Under the pieces are notes generated by a model. That model searched no databases, was not told the DNA's origin, and saw nothing but the letters and a program-made list of their open reading frames with translations. The translations under genes and the position numbers were made by a program. From Isochrysis galbana (taxonomy: Eukaryota; Haptophyta; Isochrysidales; Isochrysidaceae), in the NCBI GenBank assembly GCA_018136815.1, contig CM030935.1, forward strand, positions 6,632,325-6,696,324: a DNA stretch of 64,000 nt, given 5' to 3'. Numbering within the stretch: the first letter of the stretch is position 1; every line of letters begins with the position of its first letter. This document shows positions 1 to 10,812 of the stretch, piece after piece.

Positions 1-291
1 AGAGAGAGGAGGGGAGAGGGGAGGAGAGAAAGGGGGGGAACGAGTGGGGGGCGCGAGAGAGGAGAGTGACGACGAGAGAGTGAGAGCGAGCGCGTAGGGA
101 ACCTCACGTTTTATTTTTTGAAAGGCGTCAAATATTACCTAAAGCCATTGAACGTTGGGGTATCTTCTGAGGCGCAGGGGTGCAAACACGCCACATACGT
201 TTTCGCGGTGAATTGGTAAAAGAAGCGCCAGGAATCCGCGGGGGCAGGGGGAGAGTCAGGGGGCCGCTTTGCGCCAACAGCCGAGGAGGGG

Positions 292-294
<3 letters not shown>

Positions 295-336
<42 letters not shown>
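295..336. repeat. (GA)n microsatellite
   Basis: About 21 uninterrupted AG dinucleotides. Confidence 0.95.
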
Positions 337-339
<3 letters not shown>

Positions 340-732
340 GGGGAAGGAAGGAGGAATGAGGCAGCGAGCGGAACCCCCGGGGGGTAATAAAGTACTCACC
401 CTCTTATAAGAAAGGGAGAAGAGGCCGACGACGGTAGGATGGGCTCGCCGCGGCGCACCGGGGAGTCCCGTGTTTGAGAAATCTCTTCTTTCGTCGGCAT
501 TACAAGAAGAAATGAGCCGGGGGAGCTGGCACGGATTCTGTCGCAAGTCGACCTCCTCTCTCTCTGTCTTTCCCTCTCAGCACATCGTTGACTTCTGATT
601 CAAGCAAGGAGGAGGAAGAAGAGAGAGATCGAAAGGAGGAGGAGGAGGATAGATATGGTGCCCTACCGGTGCCGCCCTCTAGATACGCCTTCTTCCCCGG
701 TCTTCTTTCCCAATCTCTCCCCCTTCCCACTC

Positions 733-735
<3 letters not shown>

Positions 736-769
<34 letters not shown>

Positions 770-813
770 TCTCCCTCTCTCCCTCTCTCTCTTCTCTCTC
801 TCTCTCTCTCTCT
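736..813. repeat. (CT)n microsatellite, interrupted
   Basis: CT dinucleotides broken by CCCT and TTCT units. Confidence 0.95.
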
Positions 814-1289
814 CATTCGTCGTCCCGGACGCGATCGCCGTCTCTCTCCCACAAACTCTCTCCTCTCGCTGGCGCGCCCGGCAACGCGTCCCTCTCGGTA
901 ATATCTCTCTCTCAGACTGTTCACATTATTTACGACGGAGCTCGTCTTGCACCCCTCCCCCCTCTCTGTCGTCCATCGATTCACATAATAAATGAGGTCA
1001 AGAATCATCTCAAACGCTTCTGTCACCCGCGCCCGCGAGGTCGCCAGCAAGAATCGAGGGATGATAGGAGACTATGAAAGAGACGTTACCCTCTCTCTTC
1101 TTTACGTTTGGGGTGGGCGGGAAGGGGCCCGAGCCTCCCTTGCCGCTGGCACCCTCCTTGGTCTCGATGGCTACTACGTTTAAAAGGAGCATGTGAGAGA
1201 GGGGGGGGGGGGGGGTGCCGCCGACGTGACCAAAAGCCGCCGAGAGAGACTCTGAGAGGGGGGCGATCTTCTCGCCCTCGGCAGCGGCC

Positions 1290-1292
<3 letters not shown>

Positions 1293-1384
<92 letters not shown>

Positions 1385-1400
1385 GGGGGGGGGGGGGGGG
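1293..1400. repeat. (GA)n microsatellite with G run
   Basis: Around 40 GA dinucleotides pass directly into a run of about 25 G. The same GA-then-G arrangement recurs inverted in order near 28710-28765. Confidence 0.95.
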
Positions 1401-1897
1401 AAGAGAGGAGGACGACTTCTCATGTAATCGGACCTCCTCGCGGCAGGCGCTTGCTTGTCTACTTTTAGGAGAGACCGCGAAGGAAGAGGAGAGAGAGAGA
1501 GAGCAGCAGCAACAAGCCGAAAGAGAAGTTTGAGGGGGTGCAAGAAGAGAGAGAGCGAGGGATCCCCTCTCCCCTCCTCTCTCTCGCGTTCTTCCCCCCT
1601 CTCCTCTTTCCTCTCTTCAGCCTCCTTCACTCATCTCCTCCCGACCCCATCCGCCACCTCCACACACTCGAAACAGCACCAAGGAGGTACGCCGACGGCG
1701 AGATGTCTCCGAGATGCACGGAGATGGCCAATCCGCGAGCGTTGCGGAGTTGCAGAGCGCACGCCGTCGGTGTCACGTCTCTCGCAGGGGGACGCGGCGA
1801 AGGCGAGGTCGCGTCCCGTCGAAAGTGGACCATCGAGTTCAGTTTCATTTCATTTGCATCGCGGTAGTTTATGTATTACAGGGATGTGGGTCATCAT

Positions 1898-1965
1898 TGA
1901 ACCTAATTTTAGTCTTTAACAAATCTTTGTGGGTCGCGGCGCGACAGAGGGACAGGACTAGCGCT
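1898..1965. repeat. Dispersed repeat A, copy 1
   Basis: The stretch reading TTTAACAAATCTTTGTGGGT followed by CGCGGCGCGACA and a CAGGACTAGCGC motif is closely matched at 23583-23640. The second copy continues into repeat B, so A and B are probably parts of one element. Confidence 0.6.
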
Positions 1966-2568
1966 CACTCAAGTCTGTCGCATCCGCGATCGACTTCTGA
2001 CCTTGCGTCTTTGTGCTCAATCGATCTTGTTTGCCGCGGAGTTTTACTCGTAACTTGTAGGACTCTTCACTCGTAACTCGCCCCTCGCTCCTTGCCGTCG
2101 CGCCCTTTGTGGCCTGTCTCGCTCCTGTTTCACTCCTTCGCACCTTGGGCCTTGCTCTGCCTTTGGTCCCTCCTTCCTGTCGTTCCCCCGCGCTCGCTCT
2201 CGCCCTCGTCGTAGGTGTTCGTCGCTGCGGATTTTTCCCCCGCGCGAAGCCTACCCTCTCGCCCCTTTTGGTTTACGCACATAGATTCCCTCCTTTACTT
2301 TCTACTTACTCGTTCGCGGTAACCGCCGTTCGCCATCGGCTCTTCCGTCGCATCGTCGCTCTCTTGTCGGCTTTCTCTTCCTTGTTTCCTTCCTTCTGTG
2401 TCTTCCCCGCCCTATAGTGGTGGAAGATACGTTAGTGGAACTCGCGTTCCGTCAAAAGAGGGCCAGGTTATTTGTTTTCTTTTTGGTCATTATCATTACA
2501 ATTACAAAGCTCAATATTATTATGGCAAAGCTAATCACGCCCCCCCCCCCACTCCCAAACACCCCCAG

Positions 2569-2880
2569 CTACGCGGACTGAGTTTTCATCTTCTTCGTCT
2601 TTTTCTCACATCCCTCTTCACTGTCCTTCTGCTGGCAGGCGACGATATCGCTTGGCAGATCTTGGGTGGCGAGATCCGTGATACGTGCGAGGACGGCCTT
2701 CTTGTCCTGCATGTAGAGTTTGCCAGCTGCTCGGCGCACTTGCACCATGGGATCCGCTTCAGCGTACGCGACCGCCGTGATGTATTCCATGCAGAGGTAC
2801 GCGACGGCGGCCTGCTCTCCAATGTAGCTGGTCTTGGGGATTTTGTCGTACTCGTCGGAGTAGTCGCCGACGAGCATGAG
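2569..2880 (-). CDS. Possible terminal exon of an unknown gene
   Basis: One minus-strand frame stays open to a stop at 2569 and reads like real protein: mixed composition, alternating charged and hydrophobic residues, and a lysine-rich tail (KKTKKMKTQSA). The upstream part of the same frame crosses the palindromic GC repeats at 2900-3000 and is unlikely to be coding, so any real exon probably starts near 2880. I recognise no family. It could be a transposon remnant. Confidence 0.25.
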   Translation of the reverse strand, partial: LMLVGDYSDEYDKIPKTSYIGEQAAVAYLCMEYITAVAYAEADPMVQVRRAAGKLYMQDKKAVLARITDLATQDLPSDIVACQQKDSEEGCEKKTKKMKTQSA

Positions 2881-2899
2881 GACGCATAGGGAAAAAATT

Positions 2900-3200
2900 G
2901 GCATGCGCACGCACGGCGCCCCCGCGGGGGGGCCGATGCACATCGCGCCGTGCGCACGCACGGCGTGCACAATGTGATTGCAAGTCATCACACGTGCTGC
3001 GCAAAGAAACATCTCTTATATGGCTACTTTACGTAAATCGTGGGCATTAGGGGAGGGAAAGGGTTGGCATGCGCACGCACGGCGCCCCCGCGGGGGGGCC
3101 GATGCACATCGCGCCGTGCCCATAATTACAAGTAATCACAGGTGCCATGGGCAAATATCGAAAAGCGCCGACACGGCGCCCCCCGGGGGGGGGGGGACAC
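2900..3200. repeat. Duplicated GC-rich palindromic unit (166-bp period)
   Basis: A block of about 53 bp starting GGCATGCGCACGCACGGCGC and containing a CCCCCGCGGGGGGG palindrome occurs at 2900 and again at 3066. The sequence after each copy (AAGT.ATCACA) is also similar, so this is a diverged tandem duplication. A third partial palindrome (GGCGCCCCCCGGGGGG) lies at 3176-3194. Confidence 0.8.
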
Positions 3201-3957
3201 GCGCCGCGGGAAAGCAGGGAAAATAAGTTGTTACGCTAGTATACATTTAATTTTAGAATAACGCTCTGTATACAACTGTGGACATTCGATCGCTCAATTC
3301 GACTCATGTCCCACAATTGACGGAACGACAGACACCTGTGGAGGAATGTTGGGTGAAAGTCGAGTGTGCGTGTCTCGGATTGTTGTCGGACTAGTCGGAT
3401 TGGTACCCTGTTGGCCTCTGTCACCCTCGTCCCTCGCCCCAGTCGCTCCTCGCCCCCTCGTTCTCGCTCTCGCTCTCGCTCCGTCGTAACAAGCAATCTT
3501 ACAACACCAACCAAATCCACTCACTCACCCACGTTCCCACGTTACAAATCCGGATACATCCTGCTGTGCTGCCATATGAAGCGCTGTCTTTTGTACGCAA
3601 TTAACAACAGTACCAGAGGCATTGTTAGCCAACAAGCGTAGGACGGATTCAAAATCGGCGCGCCATGTCGCATGATGGGGGGGGCGGGGTACGGAAGGGG
3701 GGGGTCCTGAATTTGTTTATATCCTATTCACGGGGCATTTGTAAAAAAAACAACCAAACCTGAGGTTGCAGCCTCTTGTCCGCTATATCCGCTCCGTCCT
3801 CGCGCTCGCCCTCGCCACTGCGCCCGCCATCCATCTTCCAACCATGGAAGATGGTCAGCCCGTCCAACCCGCCAATGCCCAAAAGGCCGTGCCTTCCGCC
3901 GCCTACCTTCCGCCCCATCCGGTTCCCCCTGTCCCATCCGTAACCTCCTGTCCGTCA
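3200..3957. other. Intergenic, nothing recognised
   Basis: Only short, composition-driven ORFs are present. I see no conserved domain and no clear repeat structure. Confidence 0.5.
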
Positions 3958-4097
3958 AAGACAGGACTCTCTGCCGTTGCAAGCGCAAGCACCCTTCCCC
4001 CTTATGCCACTTAGCTCTTCACTAGCGTTCTACCTACGCTAGCCGGAGCGCGGAGCGCGGAGCGCCCTTCCCTCTACACTCAAAGAACCCGCCACGC
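3958..4097. repeat. Dispersed repeat B, copy 1
   Basis: Matches 23641-23768 with scattered differences. Both contain GCAAGCACCCTTCCCCCTTA, AGCTCTTCACTAGC and a CTACGCTAGCCGGAGC-like segment. In the second copy repeat A lies directly upstream. Confidence 0.75.
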
Positions 4098-4249
4098 CGC
4101 CACGCCATGAGCCATGATCCAGGATGTAGGACGTCGCATCCGCACCCGCGATCGATCTTTTTTGTTTTAGGAGGCTCGTCTACGTCTACGTTTTATGGCC
4201 CCCCCTTGTAGGCTAGGCACCGTTGGAGAATATCGCTCCCATCTACATT

Positions 4250-5375
4250 CTACATTGTACATTCCGCCTTCCAGGAAGCCTTCCACACCTTCTTCGCCCT
4301 CGCCTCTCCTTTGTATAAATATGTCGAACACGCGATGACTACAGGCTCGTAGGCAGAGGGCCGTTCGATCGAGCCGGCAACTGACGCGGTCGTAGAAGGA
4401 TCGTTGTTTGTTGCTTGCGGGAAGATGTCCGAAAGGTCATAGTAAGAGTCGGGTCTGACAGTGTCTGCCATCGAGCGCTACGAGCGATGAGGTAGACTGA
4501 AGGTCGGAGGATTGCGACGCGTGGCGTTGGAGAATAGAGACGAGGCTAGCTAGCCCGGATGGGACAACAGGTACAAGGTCAACAGGTTTCGGGGGCCTCT
4601 TCCTATTAAGAGGACATGTTAACAGGTCGCAATAGGTCCGTAACAGGTCAAAATAAAACTCATTTTACTAATATTATAGCAGATGTATCAGTATGTGATT
4701 TATAATATGAATATGATTGGTGATTGGCTTCTGACTTCTGAGCATAGTTACTAGGGAGAGGAAGGGATCTGAGATGATTTGGGCGTGGCTACGATAGCGG
4801 TACCTATAGTATAGGCCTATAGCCACGCGCGAGGCGAGAATATTGAAAGGTTTTTTTTTACCTATTACCTATTAACAGGTAACAGGTCAGGTAGGCCTCT
4901 TGACCTCTTAATAGAACCTATTAGAAGCCTATTGTCCCATCTGGGCTAGCTAGCGAGCTAGTGGAAGAGAGTGAGGATGAGAATGAGAGCTTCTTAGGTC
5001 CGAGGTAGACACGGGAGACTACAACGCATGGACTCAAAAAGTTTGAGGACACAGAGCCACACAAACTAAACCAAACAGGGCGAAAACTAACCACACCTGG
5101 ACGGACGGCCAGGCGTCGGCACCAGGGCAATATAGCAACGCGCAGACATGCGACAGAGGGGTCGGCACAACGAGGGCAGACCTCGCTGGGGAGCTACGAC
5201 CGATGGACGAGAGAAGACAGAAGACAGTCATGGAACATTTGATGACATCGAGAGAAAGTAAGAGAAGAGGCGGTATACCAATCGACGAGGCCTTGAGGCT
5301 TAAAATAACCCAAAGGTTATAAGTGAAGTCTGTCATCGTATGAAATACGACACTATAGGTACCGCCTATAGGTAC
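4250..5375 (-). mobile_element. Ty3/gypsy-family LTR plus gag start, degraded, split by a MITE
   Basis: On the minus strand the segment 5375-4946 aligns with the plus-strand leader at about 25513-25965, sharing phrases such as GTGTGGTTAGTTTTCGCCCT and GACCTAAGAAGCTCTCATT. It then continues past the MITE into a short ORF at 4471-4250 whose start (MADTVRPDSYYDLSDIFPQA) nearly equals the ORF start at 26036. The two loci are copies of one element. After roughly 50 residues the 4250 copy loses homology and stops, so it is truncated. I infer that the shared leader is LTR plus 5' untranslated region. Gypsy assignment comes from the integrase C-terminus present in the 26-kb copy. Confidence 0.7.
4554..4945. 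mobile_element. hAT-like MITE (392 bp) with 8-bp target duplication
   Basis: Begins CCCGGATGGGACAACAGG and ends CCTATTGTCCCATCTGGG, giving terminal inverted repeats of about 15-18 bp. It is flanked on both sides by CTAGCTAG (4546-4553 and 4946-4953). The related element at about 25950 shows the unoccupied site with a single CTAGCTAG. Eight-base duplications are typical of hAT elements. The interior has no ORF and contains repeated AACAGGT motifs and subterminal inverted pieces (GGCCTCTT/AAGAGG, CCTATTA), as expected of a non-autonomous element. Confidence 0.85.
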
Positions 5376-5729
<354 letters not shown>

Positions 5730-5730
5730 T

Positions 5731-6148
5731 TTGTTCTCTTTCCATGCCGCTCGTCGGGACGACTCGAATTTAGAATTTAGTCGGGGAGTCGTCTCAATGG
5801 TGGACCATCTATGGCAAGCATGTTCCGTTGCTTGCTTCTTTGGCGCGCAAGCGCGCAACATGTCCTTTCACAACCAGCAGCTGCGTCTGCTGCTGAACGC
5901 AATTGGTCAGTGTACGGACAGATTCACACTCAACATCGGTCGAGTATGAGTATGAGCCATCATGTCGCGGACAAGCTTGTCTATTGTCACGAAACTATGC
6001 ATGTGCAGATGCGCGTGCAAAGCGCTCAGCATGGTCTCCCGATGTTGCAAAGTGGGACAGCGACGACGACAGTGACGGCGAAGACGATTGGCTTGCTGAT
6101 GAGTCTGTTACTCCAAGTGAGGAGATGGTCCGTCAGCTACTTGTCTAA
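5731..6148 (+). pseudogene. Coding-like remnant, two overlapping frames
   Basis: Two frames look protein-like in succession: an N-terminal stretch with FHNQQLRLLLNAIGQ at 5731-5949, and a frame ending at 6148 with an acidic tail (KWDSDDDSDGEDDWLADES). The change of frame suggests a broken gene or an unseen intron. No family is recognised. A transposase remnant is possible because the 3' ends of several hAT copies in this window are similarly degraded. Confidence 0.2.
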
Positions 6149-6149
6149 C

Positions 6150-6660
6150 GTCTAACTAAGTACTAAGTAAGGATATTGATTGTTGATTGATTGGGAAGAG
6201 CAAGTGACAAGTGAGCCATGAATATTATTAATTGATACGTGCGCGCACACACGCACACATGCACCCACCACCGCGCACGGCGCTGTCACGAGTGGGCGCA
6301 CCCCCGTACCCCGTACAAACACGGTACCTAAAACGGAGGGGATTTGAAACACGGTAAAAACGGGCTGTTTTTGGCCTCCGTAGAAACACGGCAAACACGG
6401 GTTTCCCACCTCCACCTCCACCTAGGGGCAGCGGGCAGCGGCCTACTTTATTGGCAACTTGCTTCAACTTGCTTCCACTTGCGACGTTTCTTACCCAACT
6501 TGCGCATGCCCGGATTTCTTACCTAACTTGCGAATAAACTTGCCGGCAAGTCTGGTCAAGCCCAACCTTTCCCCCCCGCCGCATCAGGCATCAGGCGACT
6601 CCATGTAACATGTGAAGTGAGAAGTGAGCCCCCGTGAATGGACGATGACAAAAAAATGTG
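6150..6660. other. Intergenic, nothing recognised
   Basis: Contains internal short repeats only: AAACACGGT/GCAAACACGGGT around 6315-6400 and CTTGC-rich units around 6460-6545. Confidence 0.5.
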
Positions 6661-6739
6661 ACTGAAAAACAAAACTCGTCCCCCCCCTCCTCCCTTCCCC
6701 CTCCCCGGCGGGCCCCTCTCTCCTCCACGGGAGAGAGAG

Positions 6740-7290
6740 TTGCCACTCTCTTCTCTCTCTTCTCCCGCTTCTCTCTCTCTTCTCTCTCTTCTCTGCCTCT
6801 TCTCCCTCTTCTCCCTCTTCTCCCTCTTCTCCCTCTTCTCCCTCTTCTCCCTCTTCTCCCTCTTCTCCCTCTTCTCTCTCTTCTCTCTCTTCTCTCTCTT
6901 CTCCCTCTTCTCTCTCTTCTCCCGCTTCTCCCTCTTCTCTCTCTTCTCTCTCTTCTCTCTCTTCTCCCTCTTCTCTCTCTTCTCCCTCTTCTCTCTCTTC
7001 TCTCTCTTCTCGCTCTTCTCTCTCTTCTCTCTTCTCTCCCCCTCCTCCTCCGTCTGTGGTGCCTCTCCCTCCCTCCTCGTCGGCCCACACTATTGATTCT
7101 GGTGGGGTGGCCTCTCTTTCTTCTTCCTCCCCCCCTCTTTCTCTCTCCCCTTCACTCTTCCTACCTACCCCCTCGTCGCCTTCTTCTCTCTTGGTCCCCT
7201 ACCGCTCTCCCTCTCCCCTCCCCTTCTTCTCGCTCTCCGTCTCCCCACTCTTCTTCCCCTTCTTCTTCTCTCACCTCTCTCTCACCTCTC

Positions 7291-7333
<43 letters not shown>

Positions 7334-7340
7334 CCCCCCC
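6740..7340. repeat. Pyrimidine-rich minisatellite (TTCTCCCTC)n and (CT)n upstream of the bromodomain gene
   Basis: About 260 bp of 9-bp units alternating TTCTCCCTC and TTCTCTCTC (6780-7040), followed by CT-rich sequence, a CT dinucleotide run (7291-7330) and a C run (7331-7350). The ORFs here (poly FSL, LLP) are artefacts. It lies just upstream of the ATG at 7457 and may form part of its promoter or 5' untranslated region. Confidence 0.9.
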
Positions 7341-7456
7341 CCCCCCCCCTCGCCCCCCCGCTCTCCCCCCCCCACTCTCCTCTCTCGCTCTCCCTCCCTC
7401 CCTCTCGAGCGCCTCCACCGACCCTCCCCTCTCTCCCTTCACGCCGGGGCCCACTC

Positions 7457-9352
7457 ATGTCCAAGCGCCCTTCCGGCGCTCTCAACGCCCAGCGTAAGAA
7501 GCTCCTCAAAGAGCGCTTCAGCTATCAGCTGGTGCGTGTCACAGAGGAGTTTGACGTGGAGGAGCTCTCTCCTGCGGCGCTGGGCATGTTCGAGAAGCGC
7601 TTCCCTGCAATCGCTGCGCGCTGGATCGACGGGGGCAATGCACCTATCTCGTGGCAGACCCAGTGTGCGCAGGTCCTCAAGAGTTTGATGAGCGGCAAGG
7701 CGGCGGCGCCCTTCCTTGCACCCGTGGACCCTGTTCAGCTCAATCTGCCAGACTACTTCCAGGTGATCAAGCAGCCGATGGACCTAGGTGCGCTCAAGCT
7801 ACACGCGTGTCGAGCGACCGACCATTCTGCCGCCCGACGCCCACGCGCCCGCTCGCTGCGCCTCCTGCCGCCGTTCGAGCCGCATGCTGGCCTCTCCTAG
7901 GGACTGTGAGTCGGCAGCTCAATAACGGCCTCTATCACAGCGCCGACGAGTTCCGCCGCGACGTGCACCTGACCTTCGACAATGCGATGAAATTCAACCC
8001 ACCGGGCAACCTGGTCCACGAGGACGCGCGCAAGCTCAAGAGCACATTCGACCGCAAGTTTGCGGCCATACAGGTGCTGCAGAGCAAGCCGGCTGCAGAT
8101 GAGTGGCCAGACGAGGCTCCCAGTGTGCCGCGGGAGGCGCCTAAGGTGGAGGCCGCGCCGGCGGCTGAGCCAGCCGATGAGATGGGCGAGGAGGCGAGCG
8201 AGGTTCACGAGAATAGCGAGATCTCGGTCGCCACCGATCCCGAAGCTGCGGCCATGCAGAGTGAGATGGAGGCTTTTGCGATGGACATTGAGCCTGAGGA
8301 GACACTTAAGCCAGTGCTGTCCGACGACGATTCGGGTGAGCTCTGCCCGCGGCCCGCACAGCTTGGAAGGAGGCGGACCCCAATGCAGATATCAGCCATG
8401 ATCTCCTATTGGCACATTCCCGCGTCGCGAGCGCGGACTCCGCACGCCACCGCTGCTGTCATGACGCGATGACGCGGCGGCGCTGGTCTCCTAGGCCTAA
8501 CCCCTCACCAAGGCTCTCGCTCTGTCTCATTTGCAGACATTGATAGTGACAAGGACGAGGACACGGTAGCCGCACCGGCAGCAGCAGAATCGGAGATTGG
8601 GGCCGTGTCTCCGGGCGCCCAGCAGTGTGGCCGCGCGGAGGGGACGGCGCCGGAGACAGACGGCGACGGCGGGAGGGCGGTTGATGGCGCCCAAGGTGTG
8701 AGCGCCGCAGTAAACGGCCGGGCCACGCCGCCGGAAGCGGTAGAAGCGGCTGACAAGCATCCGTCCTCTGGAGGAAAGCAGCCATCCAATGGTGGCAAGC
8801 GACCAGCGGTCGGTGGCAAGCAGCCGGCGGTCGGCGGCAAGCAGCCGGCGGTCGGCGGCAAGCAGCCAGCCTCTGGAGGGAAGGGGGCGCCGTCTGCGGA
8901 CGACGAGGACGATTGCTCAATCGCGGGGGATTCTGAGATCGCAGACTCCGAAATGGATGCTTCGGAGAACGCGTCAGAGGCGGGCGACGGCGATCAGGTC
9001 ATCCGCCCTGCAAGCCCCTAGCGTGCCCGCCTCCGCGCGGTATTGGCTGCTATCTCGACGTGTTCTGCTCACTGCGGCCCTGCCATCTCGCCCGTAGGTA
9101 TCCGAGAGCGAGTTGTTTGACGATGACGACGATGAGGCGGACTATGCAGATGGGGATGACGCAGACGGGGACGATATAGCCAGTGAGCTACAGAGCGAGA
9201 TGGAAGACGGGGCAGAGAGTACGATGGGTGACGATGCCGAAGCCGGCAGCACGGCAGGTGACGAGTTCGAGGAGGCGGCCTCATACCCAGGCAGCGAGGA
9301 AGGCGGGTCGGAGGCGGGGAATGAGGACGACATGTTTGAGGATGCGAGCTAA
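7457..9352 (+). CDS. Bromodomain protein, BET-like, four exons
   Basis: Acetyl-lysine reader of chromatin, expected in the nucleus. Exons are 7457-7787, 7901-8335, 8537-8997 and 9098-9352. All introns (113, 201 and 100 bp) are GT-AG and all phases agree, giving 493 residues. The bromodomain spans about residues 64-172, with LPDYFQVIKQPMDLG, a junction restoring PMDLG-TVSRQLNNG, and TFDNAMKFNPPG carrying the acetyl-lysine-binding Asn. Splicing at 7787/7901 rebuilds the domain exactly, which supports the model. After it come acidic tracts, four or five GGKQPAV-type repeats (about residues 340-375) and a very acidic C-terminus (DDDDDEADYADGDDADGDD). There is one bromodomain rather than the usual BET pair, and no ET domain is evident. 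The start is the first ATG after the pyrimidine tract. Confidence 0.88.
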
Positions 9353-10660
9353 GGGCATTATCACACAGGCGAAGGTGAAAGGGGCGATGGTCTCGGTTGG
9401 TCGGCGGATGTCAACAGGCGGCCTTCCACTAATGTGAGTGGGAAATGCGGGCGAGTGCTGTTTGCGGATGCTGATAGTGACGAGAACCACAGGAGGCACT
9501 CGAGCGTTTTGTTTAACCCTCTTGGCCGGCACGGTCGTTCAGGCTTGAGTTTTCTCCGCGCAGCAAGGTCGAGGAGGCGGGCACAGTGCAGGTGGTGTTG
9601 TTGGGCCTGTTTCAGCAGCATTTGGGCAGCCTCATCATGAATGATCACAAACTCAAACTTGAATCCGGTACCCTCTATCCTCTATCTAGTTTCTAGTTTC
9701 GTGCCAGATTCGTTGCGTACGTGCAGCAGGTACAGTATACTGCGCGCGGCGAGTACCAACGCGACAACGACAAGATACGTGTGCAGTAATAAGATGGGGG
9801 CGAGAAGGGCATGGCGGGGGGACGCGGAAAGGAGAATGAGAGCGAAGGGCAAGAGTGCTTTCGACGGTTTCCCAGTAGTGGGTAGTAGACTAGTAGCAAA
9901 TTCAACTAAGTTCTAAGTTTATACTTGGTTCGCCCATGGGGGGGCACGAGCCCCCCTCTCTCTCCACTCCCACTCCTCCCCTGCCGTGGGGGAGGAACCA
10001 CCCATCCTCCTGGCATGCCTGATGGCTTGCCAGGAGGCCACTACCCTGCTGACCCACTCTCTCCCTGACAGGCTCGCCTGATTCGCGCGTCCTGGCCCCT
10101 CGTGGCCAGCCCATCGCTCCAACCCCCCCTCCCCCCCTGTTCGACAGGCAGACAGGTGCAGAGTGGGGGCCTCTGAGGCCCGGGAGCGCCAGCGAGGGAG
10201 AGGCAGGGGAGACCAGGGCCCAGCCCCAGCCTGCCTCTGCCCCCTGAGCTGGCCTACAGGAGCCTCCAGGGGGCGCCAGAGGCAGCTGCAGGCCTGTCGC
10301 AGGCGCGCCATCGCGCGTGCCTGCAGGAGAGGGGAGAGAGAGCGCGGAGAAGGGGGTGGGCGGAGCGAGGGCTCCGCTCACCGGAAAATATGCAAGTCCC
10401 GCACCTGTTTACAGGAGAAGTCGGGACTGAGGACGCCGCCAGCCCGGTAGGCATAGGAGGAAGAGGGGAACGGATCACCGGGGGGGGGCGCGGGCCACCG
10501 ACCATATCTAAGCCCTTTTCCCCTATCCCCCGAGTAGTGCACGGGGCTGACTATTGCATCCCATGTTTCCAAGAATTTATCCCTTGGAATATATTCTCCC
10601 TGAAAGTGTATATACGTGTCGTTGTTCCTGAGGTATTGCGCGCATTCTGCGCTGCTAAAG
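9353..10660. other. Intergenic, Pro/Gly-rich shadow ORFs and a hairpin
   Basis: No convincing gene. At 9998-10036 an inverted repeat CTCCTGGCA ... TGCCAGGAG can form a 9-bp stem. The sequence from 9932 (ATGGGGGGGCACGAG) resembles the GC-rich starts of the LINE head modules described elsewhere, but no palindrome precedes it. Confidence 0.4.
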
Positions 10661-10683
10661 GGCGCGCTCGCTGCGTGGTCTTT

Positions 10684-10755
10684 GAAAAAAAAAATCTTCT
10701 TAAAAGTCCCCGCTACGCGTGCGGCGTGAGGCAGTGTGCTGGTGTACCTCCCTAC
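10684..10755. repeat. Dispersed repeat C, copy 1
   Basis: The stretch from the A run through ATCTTCTTAAAA, CGGCGTGAGGCAGTGTGCT and GTGTACCTCCCT matches 31930-32000. Just before it, GCTGCGTGGTCTTTGAA (10670-10686) also occurs at 11173-11189 inside the LINE reading frame. Confidence 0.8.
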
Positions 10756-10812
10756 TACCCAACCTTAACCCCTAACAACCCCCTCCCCCTTTCCCAGTTC
10801 CCTCTCTATTCT

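Larger units (their letters stand above)
1..2560. other. Gene-poor, microsatellite-rich stretch
   Basis: No ORF here looks like a protein. Most long ORFs are translations of GA/CT repeats (poly RE, SL). Contents seen: a GA run at 295-336, an interrupted CT run at 736-813, a GA run at 1293-1374 followed by about 25 G residues, and a dispersed repeat at 1898-1960. The remainder is unremarkable GC-rich sequence. Confidence 0.7.

Noticed and set aside
5342..5362. Sequence resembling a T7 promoter (ATACGACACTATAGG)
   Set aside because: It differs from the T7 consensus, and the related leader at 25513 carries part of the same stretch (GTGTCGTATT) on the other strand, so it is most likely chance within the gypsy LTR family rather than vector DNA.
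6584..7100. Long Glu/Arg and Leu/Phe/Ser ORFs on both strands
   Set aside because: Frames of the 9-bp pyrimidine minisatellite, open only because the unit lacks stops.
9902..10381. Gly/Pro-rich minus-strand ORF of 159 codons
   Set aside because: GC-biased composition, overlapping similar ORFs in other frames, no domain.
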